From the NCBI GenBank assembly GCA_016748015.1, contig JAAOMT010000135.1, forward strand, positions 929,085 through 993,084: a stretch of DNA of 64,000 nt. Direction: 5' to 3'. This stretch comes from Geosiphon pyriformis. Taxonomy: Eukaryota; Glomeromycota; Glomeromycetes; Archaeosporales; Geosiphonaceae. Numbering within the stretch: position 1 is the stretch's first letter; every line of letters starts with the position of its first letter. The position numbers were made by a program, and so were the translations under genes. The notes beneath the pieces were generated by a model that saw only the letters and a program-made list of their open reading frames with translations, ran no database searches and was not told where the DNA came from. Shown here piece by piece: positions 47,091 through 59,876 of the stretch.

Positions 47091-48281
47091 AAAACTAAAT
47101 AAATTTTAAAAACTAATATTATATAAAATAAATTATTAACTTTTTATTAAATATTTTAGAATTTTTAAAAAAGCAAAAACTATACTAAAACTATATATAT
47201 ATTTTATTATTATCATTTAATGAACGAAGTCCAAACACAAAACTATATTAAATAAATTTTTAAAAAAAACTTTTAATTAATAAAAAACTGGTTTATTATT
47301 ATTTTATTTAAAAAAAGTATTTTTATAAAACATTATTAAACAATTTTAACAATTATAAATAAAAATATTATTAAATACTTTAAAAAATAAAAAATAAAAA
47401 AAATATATAAAAAAAGGTTTATTTTTTTATTAAAATTTTTTAAAATACATATTTATAATAAAATTTTTTTGGTTTAAAAAAAATTAATATTTATTAACTT
47501 AAATTTAAGTAATTAATTATATATAAAAATACATAATTAAATTTATTGTTTAATTTTTAAAAATAAAAATAAAATAAAACTTAATTAAATTATTTATAAA
47601 TACTGTTTAATTAACAAAAATTAATAACAACCAAAAATATAAAAAAAACCAAGAAAATTAATATATTAAACAAATTAATAATATTTTTATACATTATAAT
47701 AACTTAAAATTTTAAATAAAAATTCTTTATTTGAGCTAAAAAAAGTGTTTTTTTAATAATTAATAATTATTTTGTATTTATAATATTTTAAATTTTTTTT
47801 TAGCAAAGTAAAAAAAGTTTTCAAGTTATATTAAAAAAAATATTAAAAAAAATAAGATTTGTTTTTTTTAATTTTTTAATTAATTATAATTATGATTATA
47901 TTTGTTTTTTAAATTAAAATAGTTTTTTAAAGATTTATTTAATGTTAAAAATACATAGTTATAAATATAAATATTTTATAATTAATTGTTTTTATATAAT
48001 TTAAAATTATTATGTAGCAATTAAGCATTTATTAATTAAAAAACTACATTTTTTATTTATCAATTTATATATTTTAATTAAAAATTTTATTTTTACAAAA
48101 AAAATTTTCTTTATTTTAATTTCCAATTATTAAAACTGGCACAAAAAAGTTTGAAAAATTTAATACCCATATTATTCTTATTGATAATCTTTAACAAAAC
48201 TCAAAAGATTTATATCAATATTTAACAGAAATTAGGTTGGTATGCAAATTGATATGACGTACTAAAAAAACTGCAATTTAA
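47091..48281. other. AT desert before UTP4
   Basis: A/T homopolymer-rich, no ORF or recognised repeat. GC rises at about 48130, where the UTP4 3' UTR probably begins. Confidence 0.45.
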
Positions 48282-51200
48282 TCAAGTGCCATATTTGGCC
48301 CAAGCAAAGGGAGAGGGCAAAGTCTTCATAATGTCCTCGAATGGCCGCTCAATCACTATAATTGAATTTTCCTCGATAAACTCCACGCACATTATTGATT
48401 GATACTTTCGTAGCACTTTGAAGTTCAAAAGTGATAACTCTTCTGGCGCCACTTTTGTTATATTATGTTCCCTTAATTTATGATGAAGCAATTCCTTTCG
48501 TTGCAAAATTTCCAACTCTGCATTCGATTCATCTACTTTCTTTTCGAAGTCTACAAAGCAAATGTAGCTTACCCCCCAAAGAATGGCAGTAGTTGGACGC
48601 GCTGGATTGAATGTACACCCAATTATTTTGTCTTTTAAATTGAGAAATTTTGTCGGCAAAGTTCGGGAATATTTCCGAGACCAATCAGTGAAATTTTTCG
48701 ACTCTAAATCGAACAGATAAATTTCATTAGAAGCTAAAGTTATCACCATTATCGGTGAACTTGGATCGAAAGTAAGAGATGTATGTATAGAGGAAAGGCG
48801 CGGAAGAGTTGTATAATACTAAAGAAAAGGAGAAAATGAGGTATACCCATTGATAACCTAGTAATTTGATTGAAAACTAAAAAATATCATACCTGAAGAG
48901 TTTTCAGATTATATAAATGTATTCTATTGGAAACATCCCCAGTAGCTAACCATTCACCATCTGTGCTTACATCAATGGTACTGATTGTCGAGGGTTCCGC
49001 CTTTGCATGATTGTTGAAATAACATAACACATTGAACTTATCCTGATGCCAATTATCCAGTTCAACAATAACAATGTATGAATTGACAGTAGCAATTATA
49101 AGTTTGCTGGAATCTGGTGTAAATAAGAGCCGATGTGCCCCACCCGAGATTTTTTTTGAGTTTCCAAAGACTTGAGAAAACCCTCGCATTTTGCGAACAT
49201 TTACTCCTCCAGGAAGAACTTCTATCCTGAAAAGCTTAATCTCTTCGATATCCGCTACAGCGATCCATTTACTATCTTCTGAAAGTGTACTGGAAGTTAA
49301 ATGGTGAGGGCCCTATTAATTAATAATCAAATTATAATTAGGAAAAATGGTACATAGACTAGATTAAGAATAAAATTCCATATTAAAATCATAATGTAAA
49401 TCTGAATTTCGATCCATATAGGAAATTTCCGGCTTAAGATTGCAAATGCCGTAAAGCACTGCCATTAATAGCCTTACATTGGTACACAGGAATCACTCTC
49501 GGGTTGATTGAAAATATCATATAAGTTTCCTTAATAAATTGCCTCTGAATTTGTATCCTCTTCGAGGCAAGGTACCATGTAACTTTCCCCAAGTTATAAT
49601 GGTAGTTCTCTAAGATAATAAACGCTCCATCTATTCCAAAAGTTGTTTCTTACATTAAATAAAATTTCAAGTAAAGAATCTTGTGGTTGAAGTAGCTTTA
49701 GTACCAAGGCGTCTTTTTTTTTCAAATCGGAGTCTATGGGTAACGTGCCTATTGAAGTTGAATCAGAATGTTAAAATCATTCAAAAGGTTCAAATTTAAG
49801 TGAGCAAACCAATTCTAATCTAAAAATCAAAAGTACCTTTCCCTAGCCTCCATAACTTTATTCCTTTCAGTGCCTGATACATGATCAATTTTTGTGATTT
49901 CGATACTGAAATCAAAGTCTTTGGAAAAATACGAAGGTGTCGGCAATTAACTTCGGGAAATTTTAAGAGTGGGGCAACAATCAAATCAGTGTCAACACCT
50001 TGAAATAAATATAATGAGCATATGAACAAGATATTCCTATGAAACCTTTAAAATTTCACCGATTAGCAACCAAGCAAATTATTTAATTTAATTTCATACC
50101 ACCAGATACTATTGACATTATAGTTTTTAATTCATTTATGGCCAGGGCTTTTACATCGTGTGCATGCAGTCGTCGAAATCCTGTAAGTAACCAATGCGAA
50201 AAGGCTTGAGTAGGATTTGTGGCAGATGGATCCTCCAGGTTTTCTTTTCCGACTAAATTAAATCTATTCAATTTATAATCTTGGCCTGAAGAGAAAACCG
50301 AGTTCCCTTCCTATATTGTTATGATAGGCACAATAAAACAGACTCGGTTATAAGCAAGGACCGAATATTAAATAATAACATTACTAAAAAGATCATCAAA
50401 TGAGGATTCACTTGATTGGAAGCCAAACAGAACACCGAGGCGGAATGGGCCTTAAAAGTTTGCAACATTGTACCCATCTCTCCATCCCAAAATTTCACGT
50501 CACCTCGGGAATCCCCACTCACAATTGTCCCGTCTCTATAATATTATTTTGATTATTTACCAGCAGCAACGAAGAAATTTCATCCAGATTATGTTAAATG
50601 AAACTCACTTAAGGGCAAGAACAGCATGCACAAAAGTATCTCTTCCTTTGATACCTTCTACAGTTAATTTATGTTTAACACGACCTTCAGTGGAAAAATT
50701 ATAACATAAGTATCCTAAGCAATCAATTTCACAAGAGATTGAGCTGTGTAAATAATGTTTTTACCATTAGAGGTCTCAAAGATTCTGATGCTGCAATCAG
50801 ACCATCCTGTTGCAATAATTTTGTCAGCATCATCCAAAGCTAAAGACAATAATTTGGCATTTTGTCTTGTGAAAGTTTTTAGCAAAGTCAACTGGTCATC
50901 GAAAATATCGAATAATCGCATAACACCGTCATCGCAGCCTACAACGAGTGAAGTGCCTGAATGATTAGCGGCCATGCACCATATGGTCCCACCGTTTGAA
51001 TGTAGCTTTTTCTAAGTGTTAACAGAAAATCAGAGAAGCTGAATAAAGGTAAGATATTGGATTAATCCTTGTCATCATTTTATTAAAATCAAGCTACCTT
51101 TGGTTTTAATTTGTCAAGATCCCATTCAATTATTAGTCCACTCTTGGTCCCAGAAAACAATCGTGGTGATTTTTTTATCAAATCTCTTAAAGCTTTTTCC

Positions 51201-51529
51201 TTTTCTTCTTCAGTATCACACAAGTCTATAGCGGCTTGTGAAAGAGTCACCTGGTGGGCCCATACAAGAGCTTCCAACCCATAGTTATCTCCGCCTGGTA
51301 TTGTCTTTTTAAAAACACATTAACCTTGGAATCGACAAAGGAAAAATTTAAAAAGTCGACTCCGGCGTACTTTTATCAAGTTCCATCTGTTTATAGGACT
51401 CAAAATCTCAATTTTTCCATTAGCTCGGCCGCAGGCAAGCAGTGACTGAGTAGTGTAGGGTGTGAATGTCAGGGAAACTATAGAATCAGGTGTGTGTTCA
51501 ACAAAACGACAACGGTGAACTTCAAGCAT
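48282..51529 (-). CDS. UTP4: UTP4/cirhin, WD40 subunit of the small-subunit processome
   Basis: Ten exons on the minus strand: 51371-51529, 51098-51304, 50765-51011, 50609-50714, 50412-50535, 50100-50310, 49837-49998, 49654-49748, 48893-49312, 48282-48818. Together 2,268 nt, an exact frame of 755 residues; yeast Utp4 is similar and human cirhin slightly shorter. The start MLEVHRCRFVEHTPDSI and the end (VIERPFEDIMKTLPSPFAW, then AKYGT) are diagnostic. WD40 blades are visible throughout, e.g. GTIVSGDSRGDVKFWD, IATGWSDCSIRIFE and WLATGDVSNRIHLYNL. Utp4 belongs to the t-UTP/UtpA complex, which binds nascent pre-rRNA in the nucleolus and is needed for 18S rRNA maturation. The intron at 49313-49653 is the longest and that junction the least secure. 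Confidence 0.92.
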
Positions 51530-51649
51530 TTTGAATCTATCAGACTTTTGATTCAAAATGGCTGAATAAAAATTTTTGAGATTTAGATAATAAAATAGCA
51601 ATTTTTATCCAGTAAGAAAATCTTTCACAGTATTTTGAAAATTCTGGAA
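51530..51649. promoter_or_regulatory. Divergent promoter region UTP4/EIPR1
   Basis: Only 120 bp separate the start codons of UTP4 (51529, minus) and EIPR1 (51650, plus), so both promoters and both 5' UTRs must share this stretch. It contains no clear TATA box. Confidence 0.7.
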
Positions 51650-53480
51650 ATGGACAACGAGGGAAGGTCTTGCGTTTATGGTTTACGAGGACAGGTAGAT
51701 CTAAAAGTGATAGAGTTTTGAAAAAAATACTCTAACTTTAAGAATTTTTAACAAGTCTAGACGAGATGTTTAGCAGCGATCACCGCGGACAACGAACATA
51801 ATACTTTTCTTGTTGGAACCCAGAGTCTCTTAGGGAAAAATGAAGTATATGTCACTAACTGGAACTGATACTGACGTTAATATTACTAGATTTATTATTA
51901 AAACCTTTATCTTGATAGTTAGGTACATATGCTCGACTTCAATGAAGAAGATTTTGAAATATCAAGCACAGTTTTTCCTCACAATGGAGAAATTTGGGAC
52001 CTTTCACCTTGTCCCAAAAAACTCGACGTTTTCTTTACTTGCTATAAAACATGTGAGTGATATTGGAATTCCTGATCCCAATCTACATGACCCTACTCAC
52101 ATATTCCCAATTAATTGATCAATTTCCATTTTCCAAAGTTACAAAGAATAATCTTGAATCCAAAGCAAGCCTTTGGCGAACAGGTACAGCTGAACCTGTG
52201 GTTGATATAAAGGAAAGTCTAGAAGAGCCGCCAATTCTTGGGAAACAAGTCACGCCCCTTCCCCGATTGGAAAAACTTTTTGATCTTGAGATGAATGGAG
52301 ATATCAATAAGTAGGCTCAATCTATCCTTAACATAAACTTGAATTATTATTATTTTACCCCAATTTCATCGAATCTTGTAAGAAAAGGGTTCTGTGGGAT
52401 CCAAGATTGGACATGGGGAAAATCGTTTCCATAAATGAAACTGCCATCCATGTTTGGTTATTGAATGATCAAATGGGTTCCGCACAGGTGTTTTTGATAT
52501 AATGTTTTGGCTGCTTCCCTTAAACAGTATTTTTATTTTGTTCTATTCCCTTTTAGCTGTCAAATTCTATTAAGCTATCTCTTGCGGGTGAAAATCGATT
52601 GCCGTTAACAACCGGTACATGGAATCCTCATGCTCCTGAGATTGCTGTAGGACAACTAGATTCTGTGCAAGGCTGGGATCTTCGATCACGAAGGTATAAA
52701 TTTTCATCAATTATAAATTGAGATTATTTGGTATAAAGTCCCAATTGTAACGCAATTTCTTTTAGCCAAACATTCAATATCCCAAAAGCTCATTCAATCC
52801 TTGTTCGAGCCTTAGATTTCAATCCCAACAAGACCTATCAAATTGCATCTGGTGGTGATGATTGTAAAGTTAAATTTTGGGATCTTCGGAATCCCACTAA
52901 TGCGATCAAGGAGATTTCTGAACACAGCCACTGGTTTGTTTTTCTTAAATTATACAATCTCATTCTAATTTTTTTTCGATAAGGCGTCTGGTTTGAAATT
53001 ATTTCAACTTTTGAAGTTATTAGAAACTTTTGCTCATAATTTAAATATATCTAGGGTATGGTCCGTTGCCTATAACAGGTTTCATGATCAATTATTCCTT
53101 AGTGCCGGGTCTGATTGCCAAGTTAATCTTCATAGCATAGTATCATTCTCCTCAGCGGCTTATAACTTTATCGATAAAGAAGATTCAATTAAACATGAGA
53201 GTGATGAGGATGATGAGGGTGATGACAATGAACGTGAAAAAACTCCGTAAGTTTTGCTAGGTTTATTTCATTGCTTTATCTCAAGATGCTAATTTAAAAA
53301 CACCATCTTCAAAGAAAGCCTACAGACGGTTTGGTCAGAACATACGATCAACACGAAGAGAGTGTCTATGGAGTGGCCTGGAGTCCATATGATGCATGGG
53401 TATTTTGTTCATTATCTTATGATGGACGGGCTGTTGTCAATCGGGTCCCAAGAGAAGAAAAATATAAAATTCTTCTTTGA
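51650..53480 (+). CDS. EIPR1: EIPR1/TSSC1-like WD40 protein (EARP/GARP interactor)
   Basis: Nine exons: 51650-51694, 51761-51844, 51923-52052, 52139-52310, 52388-52487, 52557-52693, 52766-52933, 53055-53246, 53315-53480. They give 1,194 nt in one frame, 397 residues; the human protein is 387. Features: CVYGLRGQ near the start, [66 protein letters not shown] and the C-terminal signature [20 protein letters not shown]. An acidic insert ([13 protein letters not shown]) sits before the last blade. In animals this protein helps recruit the GARP/EARP tethers to Golgi and endosomes and acts in dense-core vesicle biogenesis; the fungal role is inferred. Confidence 0.92.
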
Positions 53481-54219
53481 TTCTGACTATTCCATAGAAT
53501 GAGAATAAGAATATTATTAAATTTAAATATCCAGATATAAAAGTGATTCCCAATGCGATGATAAAGAGATTTTTCATATGATGCTTTTGCTCATCGGCTC
53601 GCAGACTCACCTTAACTTATTGAAATGAAGACACCAATTATGCTTTTGATTTTTTGAAACATGTAACACGATCAAAGTCATTTCAGGTTGTATAATAATA
53701 ATAATGACAACAAGCACGACTTTCCCCGGTTCATGCTCTAAAGATGCCATTCGTGCAGGTTCTCTAAGCATTGTAGCACATTCAATCACTGTACGGCAGA
53801 AATCAATTTGGCTTTGCAACCAAAATTAGAAATGCTTGTCTAGCATGTCACACTTTTCTCGATAATTAAAGAAATCTCCAGGATAGGATTGGTTCAAGTG
53901 AAAACTAATTTGTTGATGCAACACACATTTACTCTTTATGGATCGCTTGTGCAATCGCAACATCCATATTCTAGCAACCAAACACAAATGATGCCCACTA
54001 CCCTTAGAGCGCAAACTTCTTGCACACCGTTCAAAAAATTTTCCTCACCTTTTGGCAGAAATTAAAGTGGCAGTCATTTGTTGTTGTGTGTCTTCTCGCC
54101 AACTCTATACACTCTTTCAAAAGAATAGGTATAAGTCTTAATAAACTAATAGTTTTTTCCACGCTTCTTTGTTTCCTTCTACCGCTACACCTAATCACAC
54201 AATCACACTATTCTTCATA
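53481..54219 (-). other. EIPR1-septin intergenic region with possible small minus-strand gene
   Basis: Gene-like base composition. Two minus-strand open pieces, 54014-53826 (62 codons) and 53819-53607 (70 codons), lie in one frame separated by a single stop (TAA at 53826). The joined reading is Cys-rich (KCVLHQQ, EKCDMLDKHF, DFCRTVIECATMLREP), which could suit a small mitochondrial twin-Cys protein with an intron, but spacing does not clearly match CX9C and I do not recognise it. EIPR1 3' UTR and septin promoter must also lie here. Confidence 0.25.
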
Positions 54220-56517
54220 ATGTCTGGTATGTCATAAACCTTTAACTTTCGAGTCACTTTTCTTTATTCTACCTTAAGAATCTCGCAAACCCATAAAGCA
54301 AAAGATATATTTTACCTCTTTATTTTGGGGTCTTTCTTGCCAAGTGTTCTGAATCGTATCAGACCGTCCATCATCTGAATTCACTTGTATATTCACGCTC
54401 AACCCAGTTGAAGCTATTGTTGAGTTATCATCACTTGCATTCATGATGTTTGGGTTATCGAGAATTTCCTAAAGCTTGAGCAATACTTAAACGTGAGCAA
54501 AATTAATAATGATTTGAAACAATCACATTAATACACTTTGTTTCTTTCCTTTCTTCGCTATAGATAATTCTGCGAGTGCCCACTCGGGTGGCAAAGTAAG
54601 CTTCTTAATTTTAAGCTTCGAACTTATTACATAATATATTGAGCTTAGAGCATCAATTGACTTTATTATTTGAAAGAAATTTATTACAATCCTATATTTA
54701 TGTTGAAAAATATTTCATAGTACTCCATTATGTTAAGGTGTTTTTGAAAGGAAAATCTAAATTTGATTTTCAATTTTAGTTAGCAGCGGCTATAAATGGT
54801 GTTATTCGAAAGAAACTGCAGGGCTACGTCGGCTTTGCCAATCTTCCGAATCAGGTGCATAGGAAATCCGTAAAAAAAGGATTTCATTTTACGGTGATGA
54901 TTGTTGGTATGTTTACATGTACATCTTGGCGACTCTACAAAATAATTCCTTTGTTTAATCATCGATTTTTTATCCTTCAATTCCATCACTCTAGGTGAGT
55001 CTGGTTTAGGAAAATCTACTCTTGTCAACACTCTATTCGGCACCACATTATATCCACACAAAGCAAATGCAGAACCAACAGATGAGTCACCAAAGACAGT
55101 AGAAATTCAATCTTTGAGTGCAGGTACAAGATCCTAATTTGCATATTTATTTATTCATTTATTAATTACAACTTTGGCTCACTCAAAAATTTGAATTTAT
55201 TAGATATCGAAGAAAATGGCGTTAAACTGAGACTTACTGTCGTCGATACTCCAGGATTCGGTGATTTTGTTAATAATGAAGAAAGGTATTTCTATCTTAA
55301 AGCATTCATTTGAAAATTTGTTGATCCTAAATCAACGGCACTCTCTAATAGTTTTGTTTGTTCTATTAGTTGGAAACCTATACTTGAAAATATTGAAGCA
55401 CGTTTTGATGCATACCTCGAGCAAGAAAATCGTGTAAATCGTCGTAAGATGGTCGACAATCGCGTCCATGCATGCATTTACTTTATTGCCCCTACCGGCC
55501 ATTCGTATGTATATTGAAGATTTTGTTTCCAGATTTTTTCTCGAATATAAATATTAATTCCTCCCTATTAATACAATATAGACTCAAACCTTTGGATGTT
55601 GAGTTTATGCGACGATTACACACCAAAGTTAATCTCATTCCAGTCATTGCCAAATCCGACACATTGACTGAAGACGAAATTATCCAATTCAAACAACGTA
55701 TATTGGATGATATCGCTTTCCATAAAATTCAAATCTACCAGGCTCCTCAATATGAATACGATGATTCAGAAACTGTAGCTGAGAATCGGGAAATAATAGT
55801 AAGTAAACCGGATACCATGTGTTTTTCTCTATATTGCAATCCTAAAAACCTGATAAATTTTCCCAATTCAAATTAGAGCAAAATTCCATTTGCAATTGTT
55901 GGTAGCGACAAGGAAGTTGAACTTCCTGATGGCCGTAAAGTTCGAGGTCGTAAATATCCATGGGGTGTGATTGAAGTCGATAATCAAGATCACAATGATT
56001 TCGTTAAACTTCGACAAATGCTCATTAGGTCAGGATCTAGTTTTATCATTTTTTCTTTAAGATTGGTGGCATGAAAACAAATTTTAATTTATTCATCCAA
56101 GTTAACCAATTAATTCAAAATGCTAGAACTCACATGGAAGAACTCAAAGAATACACCAGTGACGTTTTATACGAGAACTATCGTTCCGAGAAACTAGTCT
56201 CTTTGGGAGTACAACAGGACCAAACTGTCTTCAAAGAAGTAAATCCACTTGCTAAGATGGAGGAAGAACGTCAACTTCATGAGGCCAAGCTACAAAAGAT
56301 GGAAGCGGAAATGAAGATGGTATTCCAACAAAAAGTCCAGGAAAAAGAAGCCAAACTGAAACAATCGGAAGAAGAACTATACGCACGCCACAAGGAAATG
56401 AAAGATGCCCTAGAGAAACAACGAATGGAATTAGAGGAAAAGAAGAGAAGATTGGAATCTGGGAGACCGATTACTCCAGAAAAAGCAAAGAAGAAAGGGT
56501 TGTTTAATAGCAAATGA
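54220..56517 (+). CDS. CDC3: Septin, CDC3/AspB type
   Basis: Nine exons: 54220-54226, 54564-54595, 54780-54906, 54995-55123, 55204-55285, 55370-55504, 55582-55798, 55877-56028, 56127-56517. They give 423 residues in one frame. Polybasic stretch, [20 protein letters not shown] (as in Cdc3/AspB), P-loop GESGLGKST (56-64), DTPG (113-116), AKSD (194-197), the septin unique element [19 protein letters not shown], then a C-terminal coiled coil of about 90 residues rich in Glu, Lys and Met. Septins form GTP-binding filaments at the cell cortex, at septa and growing tips. The start is odd: exon 1 codes only MS plus one base (7 nt), followed by a 337-bp intron with GTATGT donor. The Cdc3 class is chosen from the N-terminal signature and coiled coil. 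Confidence 0.93.
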
Positions 56518-57300
56518 TTTATTAAATATTTAGAGATAGAATTCAATTTGAGTCATTATTTTTATTTTGGACGACTTTTTGGGTGAGTGTGGGTTATCTT
56601 ATTATACAGTTCGGGGTTTTTTTGGGGGGAGGGACTTCAAAAGTTATACAGCAAAAAATATTTTCACCACTCATCAATCAGTCTTTCAAAAGAATATTTT
56701 ACATATAACGCCGGTAGTTTTTTTTTTAGATTTCTTAATACTTTTTGAGATGTAATTTTTATTTATTACCTTTACACTACTATTTAACTACTATTACTAC
56801 ATTACTTTGACTACTTTATATCTCGCCTTGTGGGGTTTCACTATCATTACGAACATTAAACGTGATGCGTCAAATTTGGCGGAATTCTATATATAATACA
56901 CTATTTTCAAATTCCCGCTTTTGTTACGATTCTTATTTGAGGTATCTCAAATTCCACAATTACAATACTGTATTCTCCCACCTTTCCAAATATATATCTT
57001 ATTATTTCAGCAATTTTGGTGATAATTAGTCTTGTGATGCAAAGGCTTATTGAGATGGATTTGAAAACCTGTTTCGATTTGTCCCAAAAAGCTCCAGCCA
57101 AATATAGTTTTATTCGATTGGTTGCGGATAAAATTTGATGTATAAAACCGTTATTGTTTATATGTTTCAAAACTACAATGGTAATGTGAGAAGTAATTTT
57201 CTTGGGTGAAGAGCTTTTTTGGTTTTCAATATTCATATCTAGCGCTACGACTGTAATGAATAAAAAATTACAAGAATTCATCATTTTCTAAAAATAGATA
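56518..57300 (-). CDS. Septin downstream region with a hypothetical 125-codon ORF (57284-56907)
   Basis: The minus-strand ORF 57284-56907 starts MMNSCNFLFITVVALDM, which could be a weak signal peptide, and contains long Ile/Val-rich strands. Base composition is closer to the gene island than to the deserts. No domain recognised; convergent to the septin gene with about 390 bp between stop codons. It may be a small secreted protein, the degraded exon of a gene, or chance. Confidence 0.25.
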
Positions 57301-59764
57301 TGAATTTCTAGAAGATTTACTTAAAAAGACGTCATTATTTAAGATCCTTATTTTGAAAATAGATAATTAAAAGGAGCAGTTTAATAGTGAAATTAACAGT
57401 TTAGTGAGTATTTAAGATCTGTATTTTATTATTAATTTAATCGTTAAAGGGGGAATTTATAATTTTTGCGCTTTAAACGTACAACTGAAGAATGGATTAT
57501 ATTTTGAAAAAGATGCTATTTTCTGAGACAAGCTTCAAGAGCTAATCTTTTTATTATAAATAAACCAATAATATATTCCCAATTCTCTTAAAAAAAGCTC
57601 TTTAAACGCCAAAAGCGTGGAAAATTTATTCATTAAACTGTATGTTGAAAGAAAAGGGATTTTTGCAAGATGAGGGTAAGTAGAAATCCAAGCTACTCGT
57701 TAAATTCTAAATTGAAGCCAAGACTGAAAGTAATGTATAAATGATAAAGGAAATTTTTATTTTAAATGATTTACAAAATATCTTAAAATCTGCGAATTAA
57801 ATATTATTAAACTTAATGGGAAATTTTCATTAAAAATCATACATAAAAATTAATTTAAAATTTAAAAATTGAATTTATGTTGTTGTTGATTTTTTCATAA
57901 ACCAATAAAAACAAAATTAACTATTTATCTTAATAAAATTATGACCAAAATAAAATTCATATTATATATTTGTTTGCAAACAAAAAGTGTATTTTTGATA
58001 AAATTTATATTAATTAATTTTTATATTTTTTATAACTTGTAATGATTGTAATTTTAAAAACAATTATAATAATTAGTAATTTATTTAATTAAATATTGTT
58101 AAACCGAATTTTAAGTTTAAAAATAAATAATTATAATATTATAATATTTGTTATTATTAAAATTCTTAATTAATATTATACTTTTTTCTTTTTTATCATA
58201 TTTTAATTTATTAATAATTATATTTTTTTATTAATTAAAATTATGTTTAAAAATGTTGAAACTTTTTATTTGTAATAATTGCTAAAAGTAATACTAAAAG
58301 TTTTTTAACAATTTAAAATTTTATATTTTAATTCAAATTTGTATTTATTATTAATAGAATATTAATTAAATTATAAATATATATTTTTTAACTTTAAAAA
58401 AAAATTATTCAAAATGTTATATTAAAAAATATGTGACAAATAATTTGATTAAAAAATTTAAAATATATTTAAAAACAAAATATAAAAAAAATTTTTTTAA
58501 ATAACATATTTGTAATTACTTTAATTTAAATTTTTAGGCTTTATTACAAAATCAATTTTTTGATAATAATATTTAAAGTTTTAATTTAAATTACAATCAA
58601 TTTTATGAGTTTTTGTATAAGTTTTTTTGTAATTTTATTAATAAATTTTTTTAAAAAAAATTAAATTAAACTTTTATTTATTATTTTAGAGTTTTTTTTT
58701 AAATATTTAGTTAATAAATAACAATTTTATTTAAATAATATATAAATAATAATTAATTGTTTACAAATAGTATTTATTTATTTAATTTTTTAATTATTGT
58801 TATATTATTAAATATTAAATATTAAATATGTTTTTTAATATTAAAACTATATATATAATTTTATAAAATAATATATTGTAATATATTTTTTTGTTATTTT
58901 AAAATAATAATTACATTATAAACTAATAATTATTAATATATAAAACTTTTTTATTTTTTATTTTTACTTTGTTAACTACATAATTAATTAAACTAATTAT
59001 TTATAAGTTTGCTGATTTTTTAATTAATTAAACAAATATATTATATAAATAGTTATATTTTTATTATATTTGTTTATTAATTTTTTTATAAAATAATAAT
59101 AAATACAAATTTACAAAATTTGCCAAAATTAAAATTATTTAATAATAAATCATAAATACAAAAATTAATAAAAAAACCAATTATATTTTAAAAACAATAA
59201 TTATATATATATATATAACTTTTTCTTTTATATATACAAAATTTTACAAAAAAAAAAGTTTTTAAAAGAAATTTTAGTTTTTTAGTTTTTAAGATTTTAT
59301 AAATATTAAATTATTTAATTAAAAACTAATAACTATTATTATTATTAATATAATTAAAAAGAAATTACAAAAAATATTGTATATAGTTTTATTAAAAATA
59401 AATAAAAATATAAAAAATTTCGAAATAAATAGTTTTTTTTTATCTTTAAATAATAAAATAATTATTTTCGATATGTTTAATAATATAAAAACTGATTCTA
59501 AATATGTATTAAAAAACTTTTTATAAAATATTTTTATAATAATAATAAAATAATTAATTAAAAAAGTAAATTTAAATTTTGCAAATATTAAGATTATTAA
59601 AATTAAATGCAATATAAATAAATATTTGTTTTTAAATTATTGTATAGCTATACTTATTAAATTAGTAAATTTTAACTTAAATTTTACTAAATTTTATAAG
59701 ATAAAAATTAATATATATATTTAATATAAATTAATATAATATTAATAAGCCCAAATAATAATTA
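57301..59764. other. AT desert
   Basis: GC falls after about 57750. Only A/T-rich short ORFs (for example 59612-59319 on the minus strand, Ile/Phe/Lys only) that I regard as composition artefacts. No repeat boundary recognised. Confidence 0.5.
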
Positions 59765-59876
59765 CAAAAAACTTCTTTCTCTCCTTTGTCCCAAATTCCT
59801 GAAAAAGAGTCAAATTTTGAAAAAAGTTTTTTCTGTTTTTGCATACTGTCTTCCACTATTTCACAAGAATCAAACA

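Noticed and set aside
46711-47102. Plus-strand Lys/Phe/Leu ORFs after the LINE tail
   Set aside because: Composition artefacts in AT-rich DNA; the opposite strand carries the ORF1 start and 5' UTR of the old LINE.
59319-59612. 97-codon minus-strand Ile/Phe/Lys ORF
   Set aside because: Homopolymer-driven reading frame in an AT desert.
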